Below, piece after piece: positions 26,200 through 34,174 of a stretch of 64,000 nt of DNA. The notes under the pieces are model-generated. The model searched no databases. It saw only the letters and a program-made list of their open reading frames with translations, and was not told the origin of the DNA. Source of the stretch: Rathayibacter sp. VKM Ac-2760 (GTDB taxonomy: Bacteria; Actinomycetota; Actinomycetes; Actinomycetales; Microbacteriaceae); NCBI RefSeq assembly GCF_009834185.1, contig NZ_CP047173.1, positions 2,976,001 to 3,040,000 of the forward strand. The letters are read 5' to 3'. Position 1 is the first letter of the stretch; each line of letters begins with the position of its first letter. Position numbers and translations under genes: made by a program.

Positions 26200-27766
26200 G
26201 GGGCGCCTCCTCCGCGTGAATGAGCCCCGAGTGGGTGAGCTCCGAGTGGGCGAGATCCGAGTGGAGGAGCTCCGACGGGCCGATCAGGGCCTCCCACAGC
26301 TCCTCGGCGTAGTCGTCCCAGGTCCGCGACGGCCGGTCGGCGGCCTCGCGGCGCAGCCGCTCGAGCAGCTCGGCGTCGGTGAGCATCGCCCGCATCGCGT
26401 CGATGAGCTCCTCGTCGGACGCCGGGTCGATCAGCACGCAGCCGCCGTGCTCGGCGATCTGCGCGGTGCTGCCGAACCGCGAGGTGAGGACGGGAAGGCC
26501 GATCGCGAGCGCCTCGGCGACAGGCAGCCCGTAGCCCTCGTGCAGCGAGGGGAAGGCGAGGAACCGCGCCTCGCGGTAGCTGGCGACGAGCACGTCGTCG
26601 CCCACTCCGCGGAGCACCTCGACCGGCCGGCCGGCCGCGACCAGCTCGCGCACGCGCGGGTCGAAGACCTGGTGCGCCCACGGATTCGCCCCGCCGATGA
26701 AGCGCAGGCGGAAGCGCAGTCCTGCGCGCCAGAGCACCTCGGCGGCGTGCAGCACGGCGAGGTGGTTCTTCCGCGGCTCCTGGCTGCCCACGCAGAGCAC
26801 GAGCGGCAGCGACGAGGTGGTCTCGTCGACGATGCGCACCCCGTCCGGCAGCTCGACGGGCAGCGGGACCGGCACCACCGAGGGACCGACGAGCCCCTGG
26901 GCCGGGAGCGCGCGGACGAAGCCCTCGTACTCCAGCGCGGCGGCGGAGCTGACCGTCGCGACGCGCACCGCGTGCTTGACCACGGAGAGGAAGTTGACGT
27001 AGCGCACGGTCTCCTCCGGCGGCACCGTGTCGGCGCTGACGACCGGGATGGCGTCGTGACCGAGGACGACCAGCTCGTTGCCGGAGTGCTCCGCGAGGGC
27101 GGACAGCGGCCCGCACTGGTTGTACTCCGGCACCGACGGGACGACGACGACGCTGCGGTACGGGACCACGAACTCGGTGCGCTCCGGGTCGCCGTGGCGC
27201 CAGGCGCGGCGGTCGGCCGCGGCCCAGTCGACCACGCGCTCGGTCTCGATCGAGCTGAGGCGGCGGAAGGAGAGGGAGCCGTGCACCCAGGCGACCGGGA
27301 TGATCTCGTGCGCGGCGCTCCAGCGCGAGACGGTCTGCCGGACGACGCGCTGGACGCCCGTGTTGTGCCCGTGCCGGGCGGGGAAGTCCACGTCGACGAG
27401 GACGGCGCCGGTGACGACCTCCACCTTCGCTCCCAGATCGGCGAACCCGGTCGCGGTCCGCGAGCCGGCCTCGAGGAAGATGCGCAGGGCCGCCTCCTCG
27501 GGCGCCAGCGCGAGGGCGCGGCGGAACCACTGGAACAGCTCGCTGGTCGGGTAGGCGGCGGTGAAGGCCACCAGTGCGACCCAGGTCAGTTCGTCGTCGC
27601 CGCGCTGCCGGATCTCCCGCGCGACCGCGTCGAGGTACGGGCCGGGACCGCGGGCGACCAGGACGACGCGCGTGTCGTCGTCGAAGAGGAGGGCGCCGAT
27701 CTGCTCGAGGCGCTGCAGCATCGCCTCGGTCCGCTCCGCGCGAGCGGCGGCCGTGCCCTCGCTCAT
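26189..27766 (-). CDS. Family 1/4 glycosyltransferase, long form (paralogue B)
   Basis: A 525-residue paralogue of the gene downstream. The unassigned N-terminal region is followed by NTGVQRVVRQTVSRWSAAHEI, CVGSQEPRKNHLAVLHAAEVL, and LHEGYGLPVAEALAIGLPVLTS of the GT-B donor site. The last 30 residues carry four copies of a five-residue repeat S-x-L-x-H, encoded by 15-bp repeats at 26216-26275, which paralogue A lacks. It overlaps the PLEPV-repeat gene by 4 bp and paralogue A by 11 bp. Confidence 0.85.
   Translation of the reverse strand: MSEGTAAARAERTEAMLQRLEQIGALLFDDDTRVVLVARGPGPYLDAVAREIRQRGDDELTWVALVAFTAAYPTSELFQWFRRALALAPEEAALRIFLEAGSRTATGFADLGAKVEVVTGAVLVDVDFPARHGHNTGVQRVVRQTVSRWSAAHEIIPVAWVHGSLSFRRLSSIETERVVDWAAADRRAWRHGDPERTEFVVPYRSVVVVPSVPEYNQCGPLSALAEHSGNELVVLGHDAIPVVSADTVPPEETVRYVNFLSVVKHAVRVATVSSAAALEYEGFVRALPAQGLVGPSVVPVPLPVELPDGVRIVDETTSSLPLVLCVGSQEPRKNHLAVLHAAEVLWRAGLRFRLRFIGGANPWAHQVFDPRVRELVAAGRPVEVLRGVGDDVLVASYREARFLAFPSLHEGYGLPVAEALAIGLPVLTSRFGSTAQIAEHGGCVLIDPASDEELIDAMRAMLTDAELLERLRREAADRPSRTWDDYAEELWEALIGPSELLHSDLAHSELTHSGLIHAEEAPRAQ
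26216..26275. repeat. 15-bp tandem repeat encoding S-x-L-x-H pentapeptides
   Basis: Four imperfect 15-bp units (26216-26230, 26231-26245, 26246-26260, 26261-26275) of the form GTGGGTGAGCTCCGA. On the minus strand they code for SELLH, SDLAH, SELTH and SGLIH at the C-terminus of the glycosyltransferase. The unit length, a multiple of three, permits copy-number change without a frameshift. Confidence 0.85.
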
Positions 27767-28233
27767 CGCGCCCGACCGGACAGGCGGCGCTTGGCGAAGC
27801 GCGCCGTGTGGCCGATGGCGCCGGGCAGGCCGAGCTGCTGCACGCGGATCTGGAAGGTGCGCACGAGTCGGAGCGGCTTCGTCACCCGCCAGGACAGGGT
27901 CCGCTCGAAGCCGGTGGCGGTGACCCCGCCGACCTGGATGCGCTCGACCCAGAGGTCGAAGGGGTCGTTGAGTAGGGCGTCGACCTGGGCGCGCAGGCGC
28001 TGCACCTCGGGGTCGCCGTCGCCCGCGACCGCGGCGGTCGGCCGGACGGACTGCAGGCTCGGGTCCTCGGCGATCGGCGCCTCCTCGGCGCCACCGCCGA
28101 GCTCGGGAACCGGGTCGCCGGCGGACTGGGCCACCGGCTCCAGCGGGACTGGCTCCAGCGGCACTGGCTCCAGCGGGACCGGCTCCAGCGGCGGCACTGG
28201 CTCCAGCGGGACGTCGGATGGCTGCGTGGGCAT
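27763..28233 (-). CDS. Hypothetical protein with N-terminal PLEPV repeats
   Basis: A 156-residue protein I do not recognise. Residues 8-34 are a low-complexity run of L-E-P-V-P repeats, then a linker rich in A/E/G, then a possible amphipathic segment DPEVQRLRAQVDALLNDPF, and a basic C-terminus (GHTARFAKRRLSGRAR). No signal peptide or membrane segment. It overlaps the downstream glycosyltransferase by 4 bp and is divergent from the ABC exporter operon. Its place at the head of this operon suggests it works with the glycosyltransferases, possibly as a membrane-edge adaptor; that is inference. Confidence 0.65.
   Translation of the reverse strand: MPTQPSDVPLEPVPPLEPVPLEPVPLEPVPLEPVAQSAGDPVPELGGGAEEAPIAEDPSLQSVRPTAAVAGDGDPEVQRLRAQVDALLNDPFDLWVERIQVGGVTATGFERTLSWRVTKPLRLVRTFQIRVQQLGLPGAIGHTARFAKRRLSGRAR
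28133..28210. repeat. 15-bp tandem repeat encoding P-L-E-P-V units
   Basis: Five units of the form ACTGGCTCCAGCGGG at 28133, 28148, 28163, 28178 (this one 18 bp) and 28196, ending at 28210. On the minus strand they encode the L-E-P-V-P repeats of the hypothetical protein. All lengths are multiples of three. Confidence 0.85.
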
Positions 28234-28338
28234 GGCGAACACCTCGTTCGTGTCGTTCAGTCGGCGAGCGAGGACAAGACTACCGGCGAAGCGGCGGGGG
28301 GCGGCCCGCGCGCCCGCCCCGTCGGCGCAGGTCGCACG

Positions 28339-28344
28339 TATAAT
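28339..28344 (+). promoter_or_regulatory. -10 box (TATAAT) of the Wzm/Wzt operon
   Basis: A perfect TATAAT at 28339-28344 lies 43 bp before the Wzm-like start, followed by a GGAG ribosome-binding site at 28380-28383. No clear -35 was found. A consensus -10 is unusual in this GC-rich sequence. On the opposite strand TAGTCT at 28277-28282 could serve the divergent PLEPV-repeat gene. Confidence 0.6.
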
Positions 28345-28387
28345 GATCCGGTCCGTCGCCCGGCGGCGGCCGAGACCTTGGAGTTCC

Positions 28388-29344
28388 ATGCCCAGCAGTC
28401 CAGTCGATCGCGCACGCTCGATCGCCGACGAGCCCTTCCAACTCGCCGGCACGACCTCGGCCGTCGGCGGTGGATCGGGCGGCTTCATCGCCTCGCTCCT
28501 GGAGATCCTCCGGCACCGCGAGCTCCTGCGCCTCCTGGTCGGCCGCGAGCTGAAGTCCCGCTACAAGGACAGCAGCCTCGGCTTCGTCTGGAGCCTGGTC
28601 CGGCCGCTGATCATGCTGCTGATCTACTACGTGGCCATCGGGCAGATCCTCGGCGCCTCGCGCGGCGTCCCCAACTTCGCCATCTTCGTCTTCTCCGGGC
28701 TCACGCTCTGGGGCCTGTTCAGCGAGATCGTCACGGCCGGCACGACGTCGATCCTCGGCAACGGCGGCCTGATCAAGAAGGTCTACCTCCCGCGCGAGAT
28801 CTTCCCCGTCGCCGCCATCGGCTCGGCCCTCTTCAACTTCGCGGTGCAGTTCGTCGTGCTGATCGTGGGCGCGGTGCTCACCGGCTCGCTCGTGTTCAGC
28901 AGGGATCTGCTCTACATCCTCCCCGCGCTCGGGATCACCCTGGTCTACGGCCTCGCCTTCGCGCTCGCGCTCTCCGCGCTGAACGTCTACCTCCGCGACG
29001 TGCAGTTCCTCGTCGAGGTCGGCCTGCAGATCTTCTTCTGGCTCTCGCCGATCGTCTACGCGTGGAACTTCGTCGTGACCGCCACGACCGGCGCCGGCCG
29101 GAGCTGGCTCGAGCAGCTCTACCTCTTCAACCCGATGTCCAACGCCATCCTCGCCTTCCAGCGCGCGATCTGGGGGGACGGCTCCCGGGTCAGCATCATC
29201 GAGGGCAACGAGATCGACCCGCAGATCTGGCCGCCGGACATGGCGCTCCGCCTCATCATCGTCTTCGCCGTCGGGGTGGTGTTCGTCTGGATCGGTCACC
29301 GCATCTTCCGGCGCCTCGAGGGCAACTTCGCCCAGGAGATCTGA
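28388..29344 (+). CDS. Polysaccharide ABC transporter, permease subunit (Wzm type)
   Basis: A 318-residue ABC-2 permease of the TagG/Wzm group that moves lipid-linked glycans across the membrane. Six transmembrane segments, preceded by the typical amphipathic ELLRLLVGRELKSRYKDSSLGFVWSLVRPL, with NGGLIKKVYLPREIFP in the first large loop and a C-terminal GHRIFRRLEGNFAQEI. The ATG at 28388 has a ribosome-binding site. The ATPase gene follows 2 bp later. Together they define export by the ABC-transporter route rather than Wzx/Wzy. Confidence 0.93.
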   Translation: MPSSPVDRARSIADEPFQLAGTTSAVGGGSGGFIASLLEILRHRELLRLLVGRELKSRYKDSSLGFVWSLVRPLIMLLIYYVAIGQILGASRGVPNFAIFVFSGLTLWGLFSEIVTAGTTSILGNGGLIKKVYLPREIFPVAAIGSALFNFAVQFVVLIVGAVLTGSLVFSRDLLYILPALGITLVYGLAFALALSALNVYLRDVQFLVEVGLQIFFWLSPIVYAWNFVVTATTGAGRSWLEQLYLFNPMSNAILAFQRAIWGDGSRVSIIEGNEIDPQIWPPDMALRLIIVFAVGVVFVWIGHRIFRRLEGNFAQEI

Positions 29345-29346
29345 TC

Positions 29347-30600
29347 GTGACCCTCACCAGCAAGCCGGAGGCGGCCTCGGGCGCCACCGGCAGCCCCACC
29401 GTCGTCCGCGTCCGCGGCGCCTCCAAGCGCTTCGTGATCCGCAAGGACAAGTCGTTCAAGGAGCGCGTCGTCAACTTCGGCCGCGGCCGCAAGCACCGGG
29501 ACGAGTTCTGGGCGCTGCGCGACGTCGACCTCGAGATCCCGCTCGGCTCGACCGTGGGCCTCATCGGCGCGAACGGCTCCGGCAAGAGCACGCTGCTCAA
29601 GCTCATCGGCGGCATCGTCCAGCCGACCACCGGGACGGTCGAGCGCCGCGGGCGCCTCGCGGCGCTCCTCGAGCTCGGCGCCGGCTTCCACCCCGACCTC
29701 ACCGGCCGCGAGAACGTCTACCTCAACGGCGCGATCCTGGGTCTGTCCCGGGCCGAGCTCGACGGCAAGTTCGACTCCATCGTCGAGTTCTCCGAGATCG
29801 CGGAGTTCATCGACACCCAGGTGAAGTTCTACTCCTCGGGCATGTACGTCCGGCTCGCCTTCGCGATCGCGATCCACACCGACCCCGACCTCCTGCTGGT
29901 CGACGAGGTGCTGGCGGTCGGCGACGAGCCGTTCCAGCGCAAGTGCATGGACCGCATCCGCGCGTTCCAGCGCGCCGGGAAGACCATCGTCCTGGTCACC
30001 CACTCGCTCGAGCAGGTCGGCGAGCTCTGCGACCGCACCATCGTGCTCGAGAAGGGCAACGTGGTGTTCGACGGCGAGACCTCCGAGGGCCTCCAGGTGC
30101 TCCGCGAGAGCTTCGAGGACCGGCGTCAGGCCCGCCAGGAGCGCGAGGCGGCCGCGGCCGAGGCCGTGGACGAGCCCGCTCCGCTGCTGATCGAGATCCT
30201 CGGCTGCGCGCTGCGCGGCGGATCGATCGAGCACGGCGGCACGGTCGTCCGCAGTGGCGAGACCCTGGAGTTCGACGTCACCGTGCGCACCAGCCGGCCG
30301 GTGGACGACTGGAACATCGGGATGGGCATCGACACCCCGCTCGGCCAGCGCGTCTTCGGCACCAACACGGAGCGGATCGGCACCCCGCTCTCGAGCGTCG
30401 ACGGCGAGATGACCGTCACCTTCACCCTGCCCGATCTCCACCTCGGCGGCGGCAACTACGCCGTGCACGCCTCCGCCGCGACGTTCTCGCAGGGCGAGAC
30501 GATGCGGACGCCGGTCGCGGCGACCTTCACGGTCGAGCGCTCCTCCGTGCACGACGGCGTCGTCGACATCGACTCCGAAGTCCGCGTCAGCCGGCCGTGA
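29347..30600 (+). CDS. Polysaccharide ABC transporter, ATP-binding subunit (Wzt type) with C-terminal glycan-binding domain
   Basis: A 417-residue ATPase. The ABC domain (about 20-250) has Walker A GANGSGKST at 74-82, the signature YSSGMYVRLAFA, and Walker B LLLVDEVLAVGD. After a charged linker (REREAAAAEAVDE) a second domain (about 270-410) is all-beta, with DWNIGMGIDTPLGQRVFGT and GGGNYAVHASAAT, matching the Wzt C-terminal fold that recognises the modified end of the exported polymer in Gram-negative systems. It starts at GTG and overlaps the next glycosyltransferase by 4 bp. Confidence 0.93.
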   Translation: MTLTSKPEAASGATGSPTVVRVRGASKRFVIRKDKSFKERVVNFGRGRKHRDEFWALRDVDLEIPLGSTVGLIGANGSGKSTLLKLIGGIVQPTTGTVERRGRLAALLELGAGFHPDLTGRENVYLNGAILGLSRAELDGKFDSIVEFSEIAEFIDTQVKFYSSGMYVRLAFAIAIHTDPDLLLVDEVLAVGDEPFQRKCMDRIRAFQRAGKTIVLVTHSLEQVGELCDRTIVLEKGNVVFDGETSEGLQVLRESFEDRRQARQEREAAAAEAVDEPAPLLIEILGCALRGGSIEHGGTVVRSGETLEFDVTVRTSRPVDDWNIGMGIDTPLGQRVFGTNTERIGTPLSSVDGEMTVTFTLPDLHLGGGNYAVHASAATFSQGETMRTPVAATFTVERSSVHDGVVDIDSEVRVSRP

Positions 30601-31715
30601 GCGCCGCGCGCGGCCGGCTGCTGGTCGACGCGACCGCGCTGGCCGCCCCGCGGCTGACCGGGGTGGGCCGGGTGCTGCTGGGCATCCTCCGAGCGCTGGA
30701 CACCGACGAGGTCGCCGCGCGCGCCGAGGTGCTCCTCGTGCTGCCGGCGAGCGAGGCCCGCGCGCTCGAGCGCTTCCGCTTCCGCACTCTGCGGGTGCGC
30801 CCGGTGCGACTCCCCCGCCGGCTCTGGAGCGCCCTGACGCGGCTCCCCGCGCCCGGCATCGACCTCCTCCTCGGGAGGGGCGCCTACTTCTTCCCCAACT
30901 TCCGCAACTGGCCGCTGGCCCGCTCGCGGTCGATGACCTTCGTGCACGACGTCTGCTTCGCGGTGCTGCCCGAGCTCGTCCCGCGCGAGCGCCGCGAGCT
31001 GCTCGGCCGCGAGGTCCCGCGCTGGCTCGCCCGCACCGACGTCGTGCTGACCGGCACGCCGTCGTCCGCCCGGGAGATCACCTCCTCGCTCGGCGTCGAC
31101 GCCGACCGGGTGCGCGTGCTGCCGACCACCATCGACGCCGAGATCTTCCGCCCGCGGAGCGCCGCGGAGATCGAGCGGGTCCGTGCGGGTCAGTCGCTCG
31201 GCCGCTATCTGCTCTTCGTCGGCTCGATCGAGAGACGCAAGAACCTGGTCACGCTGGTCGACGCCTACGCCCGAGCCGAGCGGCCGACCGGCCACACTCT
31301 GCTCCTGGTCGGCGGTGACGGCTGGGACAACGCCGAGGTGCACGCGGCCGTCGCGCGAGCGGTCGCCCTCGGTGCGGCGGTGCGCTTCGCCTCCGGCTAC
31401 GTGCCGGACGAGGATCTGCCCGCCCTGCTCAGCGGCGCCGACGCGGTCGCGATGCCGTCCTGGCACGAGGGCTTCGGCCTGCCCGCGCTCGAGGCTGTCG
31501 CCTGCGGCACCCCGGTGCTCGCCGCCGACATCCCGGGGCTGCGCGACGCGCTGGCCGGCCGGGAGGAGGACGCCGTCTTCCTCCCGCCCGCGGACGAGGA
31601 GGCCTGGGTCGTCGCGATCGAGGCGGCCCTCCGCAGTCCGCGGCGGATCCCCGCGCGGCAGGTGCCGGGCTGGGACCGCACCGCACGGCTGCTCCTCGAG
31701 CTCGCGCTCCGCTGA
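30597..31715 (+). CDS. Family 4 glycosyltransferase
   Basis: A 372-residue GT-B enzyme starting at a GTG in the Wzt stop. N-terminal LLVDATALAAPRLTGVGRVLLG with a glycine-rich loop; donor domain with LFVGSIERRKNLVTLVDAY and HEGFGLPALEAVACGTPVLAA. The overlap with wzt indicates a three-gene Wzm-Wzt-GT operon, so it probably builds the glycan that this transporter exports. It ends 7 bp from the convergent GtrA gene. Donor sugar unknown. Confidence 0.88.
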   Translation: MSAARGRLLVDATALAAPRLTGVGRVLLGILRALDTDEVAARAEVLLVLPASEARALERFRFRTLRVRPVRLPRRLWSALTRLPAPGIDLLLGRGAYFFPNFRNWPLARSRSMTFVHDVCFAVLPELVPRERRELLGREVPRWLARTDVVLTGTPSSAREITSSLGVDADRVRVLPTTIDAEIFRPRSAAEIERVRAGQSLGRYLLFVGSIERRKNLVTLVDAYARAERPTGHTLLLVGGDGWDNAEVHAAVARAVALGAAVRFASGYVPDEDLPALLSGADAVAMPSWHEGFGLPALEAVACGTPVLAADIPGLRDALAGREEDAVFLPPADEEAWVVAIEAALRSPRRIPARQVPGWDRTARLLLELALR

Positions 31716-31722
31716 ACGGGCG

Positions 31723-32289
31723 TCAGCGCAGGCGCGGGGTGCGGCCGGTGTCCTGAGCGGCGGCCTGGTCGTCCTCGAACAGGGCGGCGGCGGCCTGCTC
31801 GGCCTCGCGGTGGGCGACGACGCCGCCCGAGCGGTGGTGGCCGAAGACCCAGTAGCGGTAGAGCACGAACCGGAACGCGGTCGCGAGCAGCAGGCCGATG
31901 ACGTTGGCGGAGATGTTGTCCGCGACGAGGTTGTCGAAGCCCAGGACGTAGTGCGAGATGTAGAGCGGGAGCAGGTTCACGAGCATGCCGGCGACGGCGA
32001 CGACGCTGAACTCGGCGAGCTCGAGCAGATAGTTCGCGCGGCGGTGCTCGCGGAAGGTCCAGTAGCGGTTCCCGAACCAGGTGACCACCGTCGCGGCGGC
32101 GACCGCGACGACCTTCGCGCCGATCGGGCCGGAGAGGAAGTGCTCGCCGCCGAGCCCGCCGACGCGCAGCAGGTTGAAGATCGTGACGTCGACGATCAGG
32201 CCGAGGACGCCGACGACGCCGAACTTCAGCACGTAGGAGATCAGACCGCTGTAGAGCGTCTTCGCGAGCGCGATCGGTCCCCTGGCCAT
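31723..32289 (-). CDS. GtrA family membrane protein (first copy)
   Basis: A 188-residue GtrA-family protein with four transmembrane segments. The pattern LKFGVVGVLGLIVDVTIFNLL, VVTWFGNRYWTF and FRFVLYRYWVFGHH is diagnostic. GtrA-like proteins are thought to flip or help translocate polyprenyl-phosphate-linked glucose or similar sugars. The soluble C-terminal tail (about 150-188) is acidic. It lies 4 bp downstream of a GtrB/DPM1-type GT2 enzyme, forming the usual GtrAB pair. Confidence 0.9.
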   Translation of the reverse strand: MARGPIALAKTLYSGLISYVLKFGVVGVLGLIVDVTIFNLLRVGGLGGEHFLSGPIGAKVVAVAAATVVTWFGNRYWTFREHRRANYLLELAEFSVVAVAGMLVNLLPLYISHYVLGFDNLVADNISANVIGLLLATAFRFVLYRYWVFGHHRSGGVVAHREAEQAAAALFEDDQAAAQDTGRTPRLR

Positions 32290-32293
32290 CGGC

Positions 32294-33019
32294 TCAGACC
32301 TCCGTCGGCTGCGGCGGGCGGGTGCGCGAGCCCTCGCGCACCCGGATCTTGAGCAGGATCCAGAGCGCCTCGAAGCCGTCCTTGACGGTGATCTTCTTCC
32401 CCTCCTCGCGCGTGCGGGCCTTATAGCTGATGCCGACCTCGTAGGGGCGGTAGCCGCGGGCCAGGAGCTTCGCGGTGACCTCCGCCTCCATCCCGAAGCC
32501 CTTCTCCTTGATCTCCAGCGAGCGGTAGAGGCTCAGCGGCATCAGCTTGAAGCAGGTCTCCACGTCGGAGACGTAGGCGTTGAAGAGGATGTTCGTGACG
32601 AGGTTCACGCCCTTGTTCCCGATCACGTACCAGTAGGAGAACGACGTGTGGCTGCCGAAGGTGCGGTTGCCGTAGACCAGCTGCGCCTCGCCGTCCAGGA
32701 CGGGCTGCAGCAGCGTCGGGATCTCGCTGGGACGGTACTCCTCGTCGGCGTCGCAGATGATCACGTAGTCGCCGGTCGCCTCCTGGACCGCACGGCTGAT
32801 GGCCGCCCCCTTGCCCTGGTTCACGCTCTGGTGGAAGACGCGGATGCGCGGATCGTCGAGCGCGTCCAGGATCTGCTTCGTGCGGTCCCGGCTGCCGTCG
32901 TTCACGATCACGAACTCGATCTCGACGCCCTCCTGGAACCGGATCGCGAGGACGCGATCGACGGCCTTCTGCAGGGTCGCCTGCTCGTTGTACACGGGCA
33001 TCAGGATGGAAAGCTTCAC
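32294..33019 (-). CDS. Family 2 glycosyltransferase, polyprenol-phosphate sugar synthase type
   Basis: A 241-residue GT-A enzyme. ILMPVYNEQATLQKAVDRVL, IVNDGSRDRT, GKGAAISRAVQEATGD and DADEEYRPSEIPTLL (the DxD-like metal site) match the DPM1/GtrB group that loads a sugar on a polyprenyl phosphate at the inner face. The C-terminal part includes YEVGISYKARTREEGKKI but no membrane helices, unlike GtrB with its C-terminal TMs. It starts at GTG. The GtrA partner is 4 bp downstream. Confidence 0.88.
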   Translation of the reverse strand: MKLSILMPVYNEQATLQKAVDRVLAIRFQEGVEIEFVIVNDGSRDRTKQILDALDDPRIRVFHQSVNQGKGAAISRAVQEATGDYVIICDADEEYRPSEIPTLLQPVLDGEAQLVYGNRTFGSHTSFSYWYVIGNKGVNLVTNILFNAYVSDVETCFKLMPLSLYRSLEIKEKGFGMEAEVTAKLLARGYRPYEVGISYKARTREEGKKITVKDGFEALWILLKIRVREGSRTRPPQPTEV

Positions 33020-33071
33020 GGGGCGGAGGGTCTCTCTGGACGGCGGCCGGGGAACGACGGCGCTGATCGGG

Positions 33072-34019
<948 letters not shown>

Positions 34020-34092
34020 GGTCGTGGATCGCCTCCTCGGGAAGCTGGAGCGCAGGGGTGCGGGTCGGGCTGCCCGCAGAACCTCATGAAAT

Positions 34093-34103
34093 TACCATAG
34101 GGT
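34093..34103. promoter_or_regulatory. Overlapping divergent -10 boxes
   Basis: The AT-rich patch ATTACCATAG reads as TACCAT (34093-34098) or TAGGGT (34098-34103) on the plus strand and TATGGT (34094-34099) on the minus strand. It sits between the divergent UXS-type and GT-C-like genes, so the two promoters may share the same melted region and exclude each other. Confidence 0.45.
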
Positions 34104-34174
34104 TCCGGAGCGCCCCGGCTCCCCGCACCGCCCCCGTTCCCCGCCGGGTGCCCGAGCGAAGGACGTACGCCCAG

